Shown: one piece after another, positions 24,230 to 34,246 of the stretch
How the letters are laid out: the number at the start of each line of letters is the position of its first letter
Position numbering within the stretch: position 1 is the stretch's first letter
Origin: Phocoenobacter atlanticus subsp. cyclopteri
Lineage (GTDB): Bacteria > Pseudomonadota > Gammaproteobacteria > Enterobacterales > Pasteurellaceae
DNA: 64,000 nt
Reading direction: 5' to 3'
Assembly: GCF_018343795.1 (NCBI RefSeq)
Contig: NZ_CP074346.1
Coordinates: 1,674,001-1,738,000 of the forward strand
The notes under the pieces: model-generated
The model's input: only the letters and a program-made list of their open reading frames with translations
What the model was told of the DNA's origin: nothing
Databases searched by the model: none
Made by a program: the position numbers and the translations under genes

Positions 24230-25147
24230 ATGACAACAGCAACAACCAAATTCAATGTAAAAACATTCCAAGGTATGATTTTAGCCCTGCAAGATTACTG
24301 GGCAGAGCAAGGCTGTACTATCGTACAACCTTTTGATTTAGAAGTGGGAGCAGGCACTTCGCACCCAATGACTTGTTTGCGTGCGATTGGTCCTGAACCA
24401 ATGGCATCAGCTTATGTTCAGCCTTCTCGTCGTCCAACTGACGGTCGCTATGGCGAAAACCCAAACCGTTTACAGCATTATTATCAATTCCAAGTGGTTA
24501 TTAAACCATCGCCAGATAATATCCAAGAATTATATTTAAACAGCTTAAAAATGCTTGGTTTTGATCCATTAGTTCACGATATTCGTTTTGTGGAAGACAA
24601 CTGGGAAAATCCAACGCTAGGTGCGTGGGGCTTAGGCTGGGAAGTGTGGTTAAACGGAATGGAAGTAACTCAATTTACCTATTTCCAACAAGTGGGCGGA
24701 TTAGAATGTAAACCAGTTACCGGCGAAATTACTTATGGTTTAGAGCGTTTAGCAATGTACATTCAAGGTGTAGACAGCGTTTACAATTTAGTGTGGTCAG
24801 ATGGAAAATTTGGCAAAACTACTTACGGCGATGTGTTCCACCAAAACGAAGTGGAACAATCAACTTATAACTTTGAACACGCAAATGTTGAGTTCTTATT
24901 CCACTGCTTTGAAGAATACGAAAAAGAAGCCAAAGCGTTATTAGAATTAGAACAACCATTACCATTGCCAGCTTACGAACGTATCCTAAAAGCAGGGCAT
25001 TGCTTTAACTTACTTGACGCACGCAAAGCGATCTCTGTAACTGAAAGACAACGTTATATCTTACGTATCCGTGCATTAACTAAAGGTGTGGCTGAGGCGT
25101 ATTATGCAAGCCGTGAAGCGTTAGGGTTTCCAATGTGTAAAAAATAA
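24230..25147 (+). CDS. glyQ: Glycyl-tRNA synthetase alpha subunit
   Basis: A 305-residue catalytic subunit of the bacterial alpha2beta2 class II enzyme. Typical phrases: [34 protein letters not shown], motif 2-like [30 protein letters not shown] and the class II motif 3 region [13 protein letters not shown]. Its partner glyS lies 1.4 kb downstream, separated by a glutaredoxin-like gene and a nuclease-like gene. Confidence 0.97.
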   Translation: MTTATTKFNVKTFQGMILALQDYWAEQGCTIVQPFDLEVGAGTSHPMTCLRAIGPEPMASAYVQPSRRPTDGRYGENPNRLQHYYQFQVVIKPSPDNIQELYLNSLKMLGFDPLVHDIRFVEDNWENPTLGAWGLGWEVWLNGMEVTQFTYFQQVGGLECKPVTGEITYGLERLAMYIQGVDSVYNLVWSDGKFGKTTYGDVFHQNEVEQSTYNFEHANVEFLFHCFEEYEKEAKALLELEQPLPLPAYERILKAGHCFNLLDARKAISVTERQRYILRIRALTKGVAEAYYASREALGFPMCKK

Positions 25148-25158
25148 GGAATTCTCAA

Positions 25159-25422
25159 ATGACTAAACTGATTCTTTTCTATGCTGATTTATGTCCTGAT
25201 ACTATTCCATTTAAGCAAGAATTAGGGCGATTAAATGTTGAATATGAAGAAGTAAATATTTTTGAATCAATGGCGAACTTCAAACGCTTTTTGAAATTAC
25301 GAGATAATCATTCGGCTTTTGATATGCCAAAAAGTTTAGGCAATATTGGTATTCCTGCTTTGGTATTAGACGATGAAAAAGTGATTTTAGATCGTGAAGA
25401 ATTACAAAATGTTTTTGGTTAA
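25159..25422 (+). CDS. Glutaredoxin-related protein
   Basis: An 87-residue thioredoxin-fold protein starting TKLILFYADLCPDTIPFKQ. The active site reads CPDT, so only one cysteine of the CxxC pair is present (monothiol type). NIGIPALVLDDEKVI supplies the cis-Pro loop. It sits 11 bases after glyQ and is probably co-transcribed; a small glutaredoxin-like gene between glyQ and glyS is, as far as I recall, a family habit. The substrate is unknown. Confidence 0.75.
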   Translation: MTKLILFYADLCPDTIPFKQELGRLNVEYEEVNIFESMANFKRFLKLRDNHSAFDMPKSLGNIGIPALVLDDEKVILDREELQNVFG

Positions 25423-25455
25423 AGCGGTTAGATTTTAGAGAGAATTTGCGAATTT

Positions 25456-26469
25456 ATGAATAATCTTCCAACAGAAAATAACGACTTAACTCAAAGCATT
25501 GCTCAAATTATCGAGCAAGCGAGAAAGCAAGTTAAACAAACGGTCAATTCTGCAATGGTGCAATGCTATTGGGATATTGGACGTTTGCTTGTGGAAGATG
25601 AACAGCAAGGGCAACAGCGTGCTGAGTATGGTAAATATGTATTACAGAATTTATCAGAGCGTTTAACTGCAATGTATGGTAAGGGTTTTGATGTTCGTAA
25701 TTTACGAAATATGCGTCAATTTTACCTTGCATTTCCAATTCGGAACGCACTGCGTACCGAATTGAGTTGGACACATTATAGAAGTTTAATTCGTATTGAA
25801 GATCAGCAAGCAAGAGAATGGTATTTAAAAGAAGCGGTTGAGCAAAGTTGGTCTTCTCGTGCGTTAGATCGTCAAATCTCAGTACTTTATTATGAACGTC
25901 TATTAGCAAGCCAAAATAAGTCTGTTGTTGCACAAGAGGCAGAAGAAAAAACCGAATTGCTAAAAGAAACGGTACAGGATTATTTGCGTGATCCTTATAT
26001 TTTAGATTTCTTAAACTTACAAGATAAAACCTATCAAGAAAGTAATGTTGAGCAAGCGATAATCAATAATTTACAGCAATTTTTACTTGAATTAGGCAAA
26101 GGGTTTGCTTTTGTTGAGCGTCAAAAAAGAATTCGTTTTGATGATGAAGATTTTTACATTGATTTAGTTTTTTATAATTTCAAACTGAAATGCTTTTTAT
26201 TGATTGATTTAAAACTTGGCAAGTTGAAGCACCAAGATATCGGACAAATGGATACTTATGTTCGCTTGTACGATGAGCAATTTAAAGGCGAAGATGATAA
26301 TCCAACTATTGGTTTAGTGTTGTGTAGTGAGAAAAGCGAGGCGATTGCCAAATATTCTGTACTTGCCGATAGAAAACAGATTTTTAGTGCGAAATATTTA
26401 CCTTATTTACCAACAGAATTACAGTTACAGCAACAAATTGAAAAAGTAAGAGCGTTGAATAACGTTTAG
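25456..26469 (+). CDS. YhcG/DUF1016-type PDDEXK nuclease-domain protein
   Basis: A 337-residue protein with an N-terminal helical DUF1016 region (IIEQARKQVKQTVNSAMVQCYWDIGRLL, LNMRQFYLAFP-like, ELSWTHYRSLIRIED) and a C-terminal PD-(D/E)XK-like domain. The motif is seen as FYIDLVFYNFKLKCFLLIDLKLG (Asp...Asp-x-Lys) followed by HQDIGQMDTYVRLYDEQ. The family is widespread in accessory DNA and has been linked to restriction loci; its function is unsettled. It interrupts the glyQ-glyS pair, starting right after a USS (25424-25452). A near-perfect palindrome lies inside it (25736-25764). Confidence 0.82.
   Translation: MNNLPTENNDLTQSIAQIIEQARKQVKQTVNSAMVQCYWDIGRLLVEDEQQGQQRAEYGKYVLQNLSERLTAMYGKGFDVRNLRNMRQFYLAFPIRNALRTELSWTHYRSLIRIEDQQAREWYLKEAVEQSWSSRALDRQISVLYYERLLASQNKSVVAQEAEEKTELLKETVQDYLRDPYILDFLNLQDKTYQESNVEQAIINNLQQFLLELGKGFAFVERQKRIRFDDEDFYIDLVFYNFKLKCFLLIDLKLGKLKHQDIGQMDTYVRLYDEQFKGEDDNPTIGLVLCSEKSEAIAKYSVLADRKQIFSAKYLPYLPTELQLQQQIEKVRALNNV
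25736..25764. repeat. Near-perfect 29-bp palindrome within the DUF1016 gene
   Basis: Arms of 14 bases (CAATTCGGAACGCA / TGCGTACCGAATTG) with one mismatch and a single-base centre. It encodes part of PIRNALRTELSW. A related shorter hairpin (TTCACGC TCT GCGTGAA) lies just after the gene at about 26491-26507. Confidence 0.6.
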
Positions 26470-26526
26470 AAAATTTAATATTACATTATTCACGCTCTGC
26501 GTGAACAGTCTAAAAGAGAGAACAAA

Positions 26527-28593
26527 ATGACAACAAAAAATTTCCTTGCCGAGATTGGCACAGAAGAGTTACCACCGAAGGCACTTAAAAAATTAGGGCT
26601 GGCGTTTGCGGGCAATGTGGAGCAAGAGTTAAATCAAGTGGGTTTGAATTTTGATAAAGTGGAATGGTTTGCCGCACCACGTCGTTTGGCAGTTAAAGTT
26701 TTAGGGCTTGCATTGGTGCAACCAGATAAAAATATTGAAAAACGTGGTCCTGCTGTTAAGGCGGCATTTGATGATCAAGGTAATCCAACCAAAGCAGCGG
26801 AAGGCTGGGCAAGAGGTTGTGGGATTACAGTTGATCAGGCGGAGCGTATCGCAACGGATAAAGGCGAATGGTTGGTACATCGTGCCGTTATCAAAGGGCA
26901 AGAAACTAAATGCTTGTTAAATGAGATTATCAACAATGCGTTGGCAAAATTACCGATTCCAAAAGCAATGCGTTGGGGCGATAAAACTGTGCAATTTATC
27001 CGTCCTGTGCATACGGTGACGATGTTGCTTGGCGATGAGTTAATCGACGGCGAAATTTTAGGTGTGAAAAGTGGTACGACTTTACGTGGACACCGTTTTT
27101 TAGGGCAACAAGAAGTTGAGATCACAAATGCGGATCAATACCCTGAAATTTTGCGTGAAAAAGGCTCGGTTATTGCAGATTTTGAAGAGCGTAAAGCGAT
27201 CATTTTAAAAGATTCACAAGCAAAAGCCGAAGCATTAGGTGGTGTGGCGGATATCGAAGAAGACTTACTTGAAGAAGTATCATCATTAGTAGAATTTCCA
27301 GTCGTTATGGCGGCAAAATTTGAAGAGCGTTTCTTAGAAGTGCCTGCTGAGGCGTTAGTTTACACAATGAAAGGGGATCAAAAATATTTCCCTATTTATG
27401 ATAAAGCAGGCAACTTATTACCGAACTTTATTTTTGTGTCGAATATCAACCCAGAAGATCCAACGTTTGTGATCGAAGGAAATGAAAAAGTGGTTCGTCC
27501 ACGTTTAGCGGACGCAGAATTTTTCTTTAAATCAGATTTAAAACAGCGTTTAGAAGATAATTTACCACGTTTAGAAACCGTATTATTCCAGCAACAGCTT
27601 GGCACAGTGCGTGATAAAACGGCTCGCATTGAGCAACTCAGTGGCGAAATTGCAAAACAAATCGGTGCAGATGAAACCAAAGCGAAACGTGCGGGTTTAT
27701 TATCAAAATGTGATTTGATGACGAATATGGTGTTTGAATTTACCGATACGCAAGGCGTAATGGGAATGCACTATGCACGTCACGATGGTGAAGATGAAGA
27801 AGTGGCAGTTGCATTAAATGAACAATATATGCCACGTTTCTCAGGCGATGAACTACCGACTTCATTGGTAGCGTGTAGCGTTGCGTTGGCAGATAAAATT
27901 GATACTTTAACGGGTATTTTTGGTATCGGTCAGTATCCAAAAGGGGATAAAGACCCATTTGCATTGCGTCGTGCGGCATTAGGTGTATTGCGTATTATCG
28001 TTGAGAAAAAATTACCATTAGATTTAACGGATTTAATCCAAAAATCAGCACAATTATTTGGCGATAAATTATCAAATAAAAATGTGGTTGATGAAGTGGT
28101 TGATTTTATGCTGGGTCGTTTCCGTGCGTGGTATCAAGATGAAGGTATTTCAGTTGATGTAATTCAAGCAGTATTAGCTCGTCGCCCAACGAAACCAGCA
28201 GATTTTGATGCGCGTGTGCGTGCAGTAGCTTATTTTCGAACCCTAGAAAGTGCTGAAGCTCTAGCAGCAGCGAATAAACGTGTCGCGAATATCTTAGCCA
28301 AAGCAGAAAATAGTGTCGGCGAGATTGATCTTTCACTTTGTGAAATTGGTGCGGAAAAAGTGTTAGCGGAAAAAATCATTGCGTTAAATTCAAGTTTAGC
28401 TCCATTATTTGCTAACGGCGAATATCAAGCGATTTTAGAACAGTTAGCAAGTTTACGTGATGTGGTGGATACCTTCTTTGATAAAGTAATGGTAAATGCC
28501 GAAGATGAAAAACTGCGTAATAACCGTTTAGCAATTTTAGGCTCGCTACAACGTTTGTTCTTAAATGTGGCGGATATTTCAGTTTTACAATAA
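26527..28593 (+). CDS. glyS: Glycyl-tRNA synthetase beta subunit
   Basis: A 688-residue beta subunit of glycyl-tRNA synthetase, carrying tRNA recognition and an HD-like region. Characteristic start [19 protein letters not shown], then [45 protein letters not shown] and TLRGHRFLG. The C-terminal anticodon-binding-like region contains [19 protein letters not shown]. Length matches E. coli GlyS (689). Codon use is richer in G/C than the neighbouring accessory genes, consistent with a core gene. A terminator follows. Confidence 0.97.
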   Translation: MTTKNFLAEIGTEELPPKALKKLGLAFAGNVEQELNQVGLNFDKVEWFAAPRRLAVKVLGLALVQPDKNIEKRGPAVKAAFDDQGNPTKAAEGWARGCGITVDQAERIATDKGEWLVHRAVIKGQETKCLLNEIINNALAKLPIPKAMRWGDKTVQFIRPVHTVTMLLGDELIDGEILGVKSGTTLRGHRFLGQQEVEITNADQYPEILREKGSVIADFEERKAIILKDSQAKAEALGGVADIEEDLLEEVSSLVEFPVVMAAKFEERFLEVPAEALVYTMKGDQKYFPIYDKAGNLLPNFIFVSNINPEDPTFVIEGNEKVVRPRLADAEFFFKSDLKQRLEDNLPRLETVLFQQQLGTVRDKTARIEQLSGEIAKQIGADETKAKRAGLLSKCDLMTNMVFEFTDTQGVMGMHYARHDGEDEEVAVALNEQYMPRFSGDELPTSLVACSVALADKIDTLTGIFGIGQYPKGDKDPFALRRAALGVLRIIVEKKLPLDLTDLIQKSAQLFGDKLSNKNVVDEVVDFMLGRFRAWYQDEGISVDVIQAVLARRPTKPADFDARVRAVAYFRTLESAEALAAANKRVANILAKAENSVGEIDLSLCEIGAEKVLAEKIIALNSSLAPLFANGEYQAILEQLASLRDVVDTFFDKVMVNAEDEKLRNNRLAILGSLQRLFLNVADISVLQ

Positions 28594-28639
28594 ATTGTGA
28601 TGATGAAGCGGTAAGATTTAGTAAGAAATTTGCAGTATT

Positions 28640-28688
28640 ATCTAGCAAATACACAAGGACTTATCTTTTTGTATTTGCTAGATTTTTT
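28640..28688 (+). terminator. Terminator after glyS
   Basis: A 13-base stem (ATCTAGCAAATAC / GTATTTGCTAGAT) with an 18-base loop is followed by six T residues. Just upstream (28604-28634) is a USS. Confidence 0.8.
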
Positions 28689-28854
28689 CTATCTTGGATA
28701 TCATTTTAGAGAAAACTCAAATGGCTAAATGAAAAATGATATATCGCTTATCAATCAAATATCATTTAAGGTAAAATCTAGATTTGAGGGCGTTGCACTT
28801 CAAATTTGAATCTGCCATAATGTTGATAATAAATATTATACATTTGCATTAAAA

Positions 28855-31800
28855 ATGAAAAAATTACAATTTTCTTTCCTTGCTTTATTCGTAGCAAGCT
28901 ATGTTCATTCTCAAACCTTAGACTTAAATAACTTTACTTATCGTGATTACCTTGACTTTGGGCAAAATAGAGGAAAATTTATTCCTTCACAAGCACCTCT
29001 TACGTATGAGGGTAAAAATGGTATTACACAAACGTTTGAAAAAATCCCTGATTTTTCTCATCGCTCTCGTTCTGGTGCAACAACCTCACTTGGGCGAAAT
29101 TATGTTACTACTGCTCATCACGTTGTTGTATCTGCATTTAAAGATAGTAAGCAACTTACAGGAGAATTTAAAGAACCAAATGCATATTTACCTTTAATGC
29201 AAACTTGGGGGCTTTCTCAATATGATTTTGGTGTAAAAAATAATAAGCCTCGTGATCATAAGGAATATGGTATAGATACTTCTTATTTTAGAGCTTCAAA
29301 ATATATTATTGAAGGTAAAGTCGATCCTGCTTTTGTAGAAGATAATATTGCTCAAAACAATGATATTCAAAAAAGAAAAGATTTATATGCAGAATGTGAA
29401 TCTATGCCATTTAATGATACCAAAAAAAAATGCTGGGAAGAATATGATGAACCAAATAGTGATATAAATGGTTTTAAACAAACCTCAAAAGAAAAATTAA
29501 AAAAATATTACAGCAAATTTAATGAAGCGTATCAAAGTGGACGTGGTGCGTTAACCCTTAAAAAAGAGGGATTTATTTGTCAAAAAGAAGGCGAAGATTG
29601 TGTTATTTCTAATATGACAAATGCGTTAAGTGGCGGTGTTTGGAAAATTGTAACCGATGTTCCAGAAAATTTTGGTGATCTTAATTTTTACTCATTTTTT
29701 AATTTTAAAGAATATGGTGGGAAAAGAGAAGGCTTTATTTTTAGACCTTTTATGACTAAACCTAACACTAGAAATGATCAATTAGTAAAATTTAAATCAG
29801 GTCTATTTAGAGGGGATAGTGGTTCAGGAATTGTTGCTTGGGATGAAGATAAACAAAAATGGGTGCTTCTTGGCGTTACCAGTGCTGGTGGGCTTACGAA
29901 TGAACACGCAGACTTTTCGATAACAATCCAAGAAGAATTTAATGATTATAAAAAGAATTTTGAGCATAGTTTTAATCAATCTGTAAATCAAAGTGATTTA
30001 CAACCGAATAAAGATAATATTTTTAAAGTAGCACAACACTTTTCTTTAAATAGTGATTTAAACCTTGCAACTGGGGGGTTAGTTTTTACTACTGGGCAAA
30101 ATATATTAGATGGTAATAACCATAATATTAGTGAAATAGCAGGCGTTGATGTTGAAAAAGGGGCTGAGCTGACTCTTAATAATGTTGTTTTAAATAATAA
30201 AGATTTACACAAAGTTGGTGATGGTAGCTTAATTGTAGATGCTCAAACTAACGGTAATTTACGTTTTGGGAGCGGTGAAGTTATTCTTAAAAATAGCAAT
30301 GCTTTTGATAAAATTTACAATACTGGCGGTAAGCTAAAACTTGACTCTCATTTTAATGTTCAAGATAACCTATTCTTTGGTGATCGTGGCGGTATTCTTG
30401 ATCTAAACTCGCAGAGTTTAAGCATTAAAAATTTCTCGGTAAATAATAATCGTGCTTTAATACAAAATTCTCATAATATGCCAAGTACTCTAACCATTGA
30501 GAATAGCGAAGAGAATAAAAATCTTATTCACGCATTTATAGGCGGTGAGATTTATAACAAAATTAGCAAAATTGATATTAACCCAAATAATGATAATAAT
30601 ATTTTTGATGGTGGATTTAATATTGATGGCGAAGTGAATGTACTTGCAGGAAAAACGCTAAACCTTCAAGGACACCCAACACTTCACGCTTATTTTAAAG
30701 GGGTAAACAGTAAACAAGATTTTACGGAGATTATTAAAAATCATCCTGATTTTGTACTACCTAAAAAACCTGCTAATCCTTGTTCACCAGAGGCAAGCAC
30801 TAACAAGTTAGAACAATATTATGTGAATAGTAATCAAAGAGAAAAAGTATGTTTGAATTATTTATCATTAAAACTTGATGGTATTGATTTATCTCGCCCA
30901 AATAGATTAGAGCAAACCGACTGGGATTTTCGAGAGTATAAAGCAAAAAATATTACCCTTAAAAAGGGAGCAACGCTTAATTTGACTAAAAGTTCAGCAA
31001 CCACAGCTAATATTACTGCAACTAATGCAACGGTAAATATCGGTGGTAATTTAACGCACTATATTGATAAATTTGATGGCGAAAATACTTATAAAAATGG
31101 TTATTCATTCCAACAAGATGTTGAAAGTAAAAATATTGATGCTGGCACAGTGATTTTTAACGGAAATATTACTCAAAAGAGCGGTAATATAAATGCAAAT
31201 AATGCTCAAATGGTGGTTGATAGTTTTATACTTGATAATGGCGTATTTAATGCTCAAAATAATACGCAAAGTACCATTAAAAATTTTACCTTACTCAATA
31301 ATAATACCGTGACTACTGACGCAAGTATTCTTAATATTGAAAACTTAAATATTGATGCGGTGAGTAATAATCAACTTTCTGCAAATATGAATATTAGTGG
31401 CATTTTAGATTTAAAAAATGTTGGTAAAGATGATAGTACATTAAAAGATACTGAAAATGATTTAGTTGCCGTGAGAAATAATAAAAAGATCACGTTTAAA
31501 TCAAATTCAAAAATTAGTGTTACTTTTTCTGAGTTTTTAAAAGCAAATAGTCAAAAATTAAAACTTGATACTGTTTATAAACTTATTGTTGCAAATGATT
31601 TGGATGATCAAAGACAAGTAAGAGAAATCAACTTTAAAAACCAGTTAGATCAAGACATAAAAAGTTATAACAAAACTGAGGGTAATGCTATTTATGTAAT
31701 TTTTAAAGACAAAAACTTACCTGATGCAACAGAAAATAAATCTACACCAACGCCTGATGTTATTGTAGAAGAAAAACCTACACTAGTACCAAAGAAACCT

Positions 31801-32892
31801 GATATACAAATAAGCTCAAAATATCAAGCCATTTATGAGGCTTTTGATAAAAGAGGAATTGATAAATTAGCACTAAATAGTGCCTATAAAAATAATTTTG
31901 ATAAGGCAATTTTTGCCTACCAAACTGGCGAGAAAAATGCACAATCACAATTAGATAATGTATTAAAACAAGCGGATGATTATTTACAAAAATTTGCAAA
32001 TATACCAAACACCATTGCTCCACAAATTTTATGGAATAACTATACCAAAATAAATCAGCGTATGCAGACAATGTGGCAAAATAAGGTATTAGATAATGAT
32101 CTTTGGGTTGATGTAAACGGAATAATAACTAAAAACAGTTATCATAATTTAAACTTAGGTGGGATTACCCTTGGCTATGATCATAGAAGAAATCTAGAAA
32201 AAGGGAACTCTTTAATTGGTGGTTTCTTATCATATCAAGGTGGCATTGCAAATAATGATTTTTATAATAGCGATATTCATACTCTAAGTTTGGGAGGCTA
32301 TGCAAATTATATTTATAATAATTTATTTGAAGTAGGTGGGCAGGTAAATGCAATCTATGAAAATCATTCCCCAACGTATAAAAAACTATCATTCTTACAA
32401 CAAGATCTTTCATCTCGTTATAGTGCGTATAGTGTTGGATTAAACTTGCATTACAAGCATAATGTATATCAAAATACCATTGCAAACTATACTCATACTT
32501 TAAAACCTGTTGCAACACTCGGCGTTCTTTATAGCAGAATCGGAACACAAAAAACGGCTGTATTAAAACAACAGAAAAGCAATGTAATTCATACTCGTAT
32601 TGGTGGCGGTTTAGAATATAGTATAGCGAATAAAAACACATACTATAATCTAAATGCAATGGTTAAAAAAGAGTTTAATTATCAAGATGATAAAGCAATT
32701 TCCTTTGTGAATATGAGTGAATTTAGCCCTTATAGTATTAAACGTTCAAATCCTGTTCGTTTTGAATTAAACTTTGATGCAGGAATTAACCTAAATAAAC
32801 AAATATCACTTCAATTATTGTTAGGGGGATTTGTGACAGATAAAAAAGATTTGGGTTTAAATAGTACATTAAAGTTTAATGTTGAATTTTAA
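28855..32892 (+). CDS. S6-family serine protease autotransporter (IgA1-protease-like)
   Basis: A 1345-residue type Va autotransporter. A plain signal peptide (MKKLQFSFLALFVASYVHS) lacks the long ESPR extension. The S6 protease domain has catalytic His88 (YVTTAHHVVV), a candidate Asp141 (EYGIDTSYFRAS) and Ser322 in FRGDSGSGIVAWD. A beta-helical passenger (about 390-950) contains the usual Asn-rich repeats. A Pro-rich stretch (about 960-985), a linker helix and a beta-barrel translocator (about 1080-1345) ending in Phe complete it. The layout is that of IgA proteases/Hap; the passenger is shorter than classical IgA1 proteases (over 1500), so the substrate cannot be inferred. Cleavage of IgA is not assumed. 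Confidence 0.9.
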   Translation: MKKLQFSFLALFVASYVHSQTLDLNNFTYRDYLDFGQNRGKFIPSQAPLTYEGKNGITQTFEKIPDFSHRSRSGATTSLGRNYVTTAHHVVVSAFKDSKQLTGEFKEPNAYLPLMQTWGLSQYDFGVKNNKPRDHKEYGIDTSYFRASKYIIEGKVDPAFVEDNIAQNNDIQKRKDLYAECESMPFNDTKKKCWEEYDEPNSDINGFKQTSKEKLKKYYSKFNEAYQSGRGALTLKKEGFICQKEGEDCVISNMTNALSGGVWKIVTDVPENFGDLNFYSFFNFKEYGGKREGFIFRPFMTKPNTRNDQLVKFKSGLFRGDSGSGIVAWDEDKQKWVLLGVTSAGGLTNEHADFSITIQEEFNDYKKNFEHSFNQSVNQSDLQPNKDNIFKVAQHFSLNSDLNLATGGLVFTTGQNILDGNNHNISEIAGVDVEKGAELTLNNVVLNNKDLHKVGDGSLIVDAQTNGNLRFGSGEVILKNSNAFDKIYNTGGKLKLDSHFNVQDNLFFGDRGGILDLNSQSLSIKNFSVNNNRALIQNSHNMPSTLTIENSEENKNLIHAFIGGEIYNKISKIDINPNNDNNIFDGGFNIDGEVNVLAGKTLNLQGHPTLHAYFKGVNSKQDFTEIIKNHPDFVLPKKPANPCSPEASTNKLEQYYVNSNQREKVCLNYLSLKLDGIDLSRPNRLEQTDWDFREYKAKNITLKKGATLNLTKSSATTANITATNATVNIGGNLTHYIDKFDGENTYKNGYSFQQDVESKNIDAGTVIFNGNITQKSGNINANNAQMVVDSFILDNGVFNAQNNTQSTIKNFTLLNNNTVTTDASILNIENLNIDAVSNNQLSANMNISGILDLKNVGKDDSTLKDTENDLVAVRNNKKITFKSNSKISVTFSEFLKANSQKLKLDTVYKLIVANDLDDQRQVREINFKNQLDQDIKSYNKTEGNAIYVIFKDKNLPDATENKSTPTPDVIVEEKPTLVPKKPDIQISSKYQAIYEAFDKRGIDKLALNSAYKNNFDKAIFAYQTGEKNAQSQLDNVLKQADDYLQKFANIPNTIAPQILWNNYTKINQRMQTMWQNKVLDNDLWVDVNGIITKNSYHNLNLGGITLGYDHRRNLEKGNSLIGGFLSYQGGIANNDFYNSDIHTLSLGGYANYIYNNLFEVGGQVNAIYENHSPTYKKLSFLQQDLSSRYSAYSVGLNLHYKHNVYQNTIANYTHTLKPVATLGVLYSRIGTQKTAVLKQQKSNVIHTRIGGGLEYSIANKNTYYNLNAMVKKEFNYQDDKAISFVNMSEFSPYSIKRSNPVRFELNFDAGINLNKQISLQLLLGGFVTDKKDLGLNSTLKFNVEF

Positions 32893-32934
32893 TGTTTCGT
32901 GCATTTACTAAATAATAAAAAATTGAGGTGGTAT

Positions 32935-34146
32935 ATGGCTCAGCAATTTGATGTTGTGATTGTCGGTGGTGCGATGACAGGCTCGATTTTAGCATTGGCA
33001 TTGAGTAGTTTTACGGATAACAAAATGCAAATTGCGATTGTGGAAAAGATCAAACCAGACTTTAAAAGTCAGGGCGGATTTGATGCGAGAAGTATCGCAT
33101 TGGCACAAGGAAGTTTGCAAAAATTACAAAAAATTCAACCGCTTGGTACGACAAATTTGAGCGATGTCGTGCGTCGTATTAGCACTTCAATTCAAAAAAT
33201 TCAGGTTTCAGATCAACATCACTTTGGTAAAACGACTTTAAAAGCTACCGAAATGCACTTGCCACAATTGGGCGTGGTGGTTGAGCTTGCCAAACTCGGT
33301 TTTGAGCTTTCACAACTTATTCAAAAACATTCTAATATTCAGCTTTTCTGCCCTGATACTGTTGCAAATATTGAACGAAATCAGACCGCTTGTGAAATCA
33401 CTTTAAACTCTGGTCAGCAATTAAAATCGGCGTTAATCGTAGCGGCGGACGGTATTCAATCACAAATTGCTAAACAATGTGGCGTGGAAACGGTACAGTT
33501 GCGAGATTATAATCAATCGGCGATTATTGCGAATGTGGAAATTTCTCAACCTCACCAGCAACAAGCCTTTGAGCGTTTTACTTTACAAGGACCTTTGGCA
33601 TTATTGCCATTGTGTGAAACGGCAGAGGTCAAAAATCAGATGTCGTTGGTGTGGTGTGTGAATGATCCAACGGAATTATTGGGTTTATCTGATGAAGAAT
33701 TTTTGGCAAAACTTCAACAAAATTTTGGTTGGAAATTAGGTAAGTTTTTGCGTACTAGCCGTCGTTTTAGTTATCCATTACAATCCCAAAAAGCCACTTC
33801 CCATATTCATCATCGCTTGGCCATTGTTGGCAATGCTTCACAATTATTACACCCTGTTGCAGGGCAAGGCTTTAATTTGGGAATGCGAGATTTATTTGAA
33901 TTAGCGAAATTGCTTTCAGGTGCTTTTGAGCAAGGTAAGGATTTAGGGGATTATGCTCTGTTAAGTCAATTCGAGAAAAATCGTTTAGCGGATCAGAATA
34001 AGATTATCCGTTCAACCAGTGGTTTGATTTCTATTTTTTGCTGCGAATTTTTACCGATTCAGCTTGCGAGAACCTTAGGGTTGATTGGCTTAGATCATTT
34101 TAAAATAGGGCGAGAATGGGTCGCTAATCGTGCATTGGGGTGGTAG
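32935..34146 (+). CDS. ubiH: 2-octaprenyl-6-methoxyphenol hydroxylase UbiH
   Basis: FAD-dependent monooxygenase of ubiquinone biosynthesis. The start at MAQQFDVVIVGGAMTG (ATG 32935) follows a GAGGTGG ribosome-binding site; an upstream ATG at 32899 would add an unlikely 12-residue tail. Motifs: dinucleotide-binding VIVGGAMTGSILALAL (8-23), a central ALIVAADGIQS (DG motif) and RLAIVGNASQLLHPVAGQGFNLGMRD (the FAD-binding GD-type motif, here with Asn). About 403 residues. UbiH is preferred over UbiF/VisC from overall phrasing; subfamily certainty is moderate. Confidence 0.88.
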   Translation: MAQQFDVVIVGGAMTGSILALALSSFTDNKMQIAIVEKIKPDFKSQGGFDARSIALAQGSLQKLQKIQPLGTTNLSDVVRRISTSIQKIQVSDQHHFGKTTLKATEMHLPQLGVVVELAKLGFELSQLIQKHSNIQLFCPDTVANIERNQTACEITLNSGQQLKSALIVAADGIQSQIAKQCGVETVQLRDYNQSAIIANVEISQPHQQQAFERFTLQGPLALLPLCETAEVKNQMSLVWCVNDPTELLGLSDEEFLAKLQQNFGWKLGKFLRTSRRFSYPLQSQKATSHIHHRLAIVGNASQLLHPVAGQGFNLGMRDLFELAKLLSGAFEQGKDLGDYALLSQFEKNRLADQNKIIRSTSGLISIFCCEFLPIQLARTLGLIGLDHFKIGREWVANRALGW

Positions 34147-34183
34147 GTATAGTTGAAAAAAGTCGCTTTTTTTCAACTATACC
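34146..34183. terminator. Bidirectional terminator between ubiH and mak
   Basis: A 15-base stem GGTATAGTTGAAAAA / TTTTTCAACTATACC with a short loop starts at the ubiH stop codon and separates two convergent genes. Confidence 0.8.
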
Positions 34184-34246
34184 CTCTAATAAATCTATTG
34201 TCTTATTCTCTATAATTCTGAATAGAAGTATCTTAATAAAAATTTA

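Noticed and set aside
32899-32934. Upstream start for UbiH
   Set aside because: The ATG at 32935 has a good ribosome-binding site and gives the canonical start directly before the dinucleotide-binding motif.
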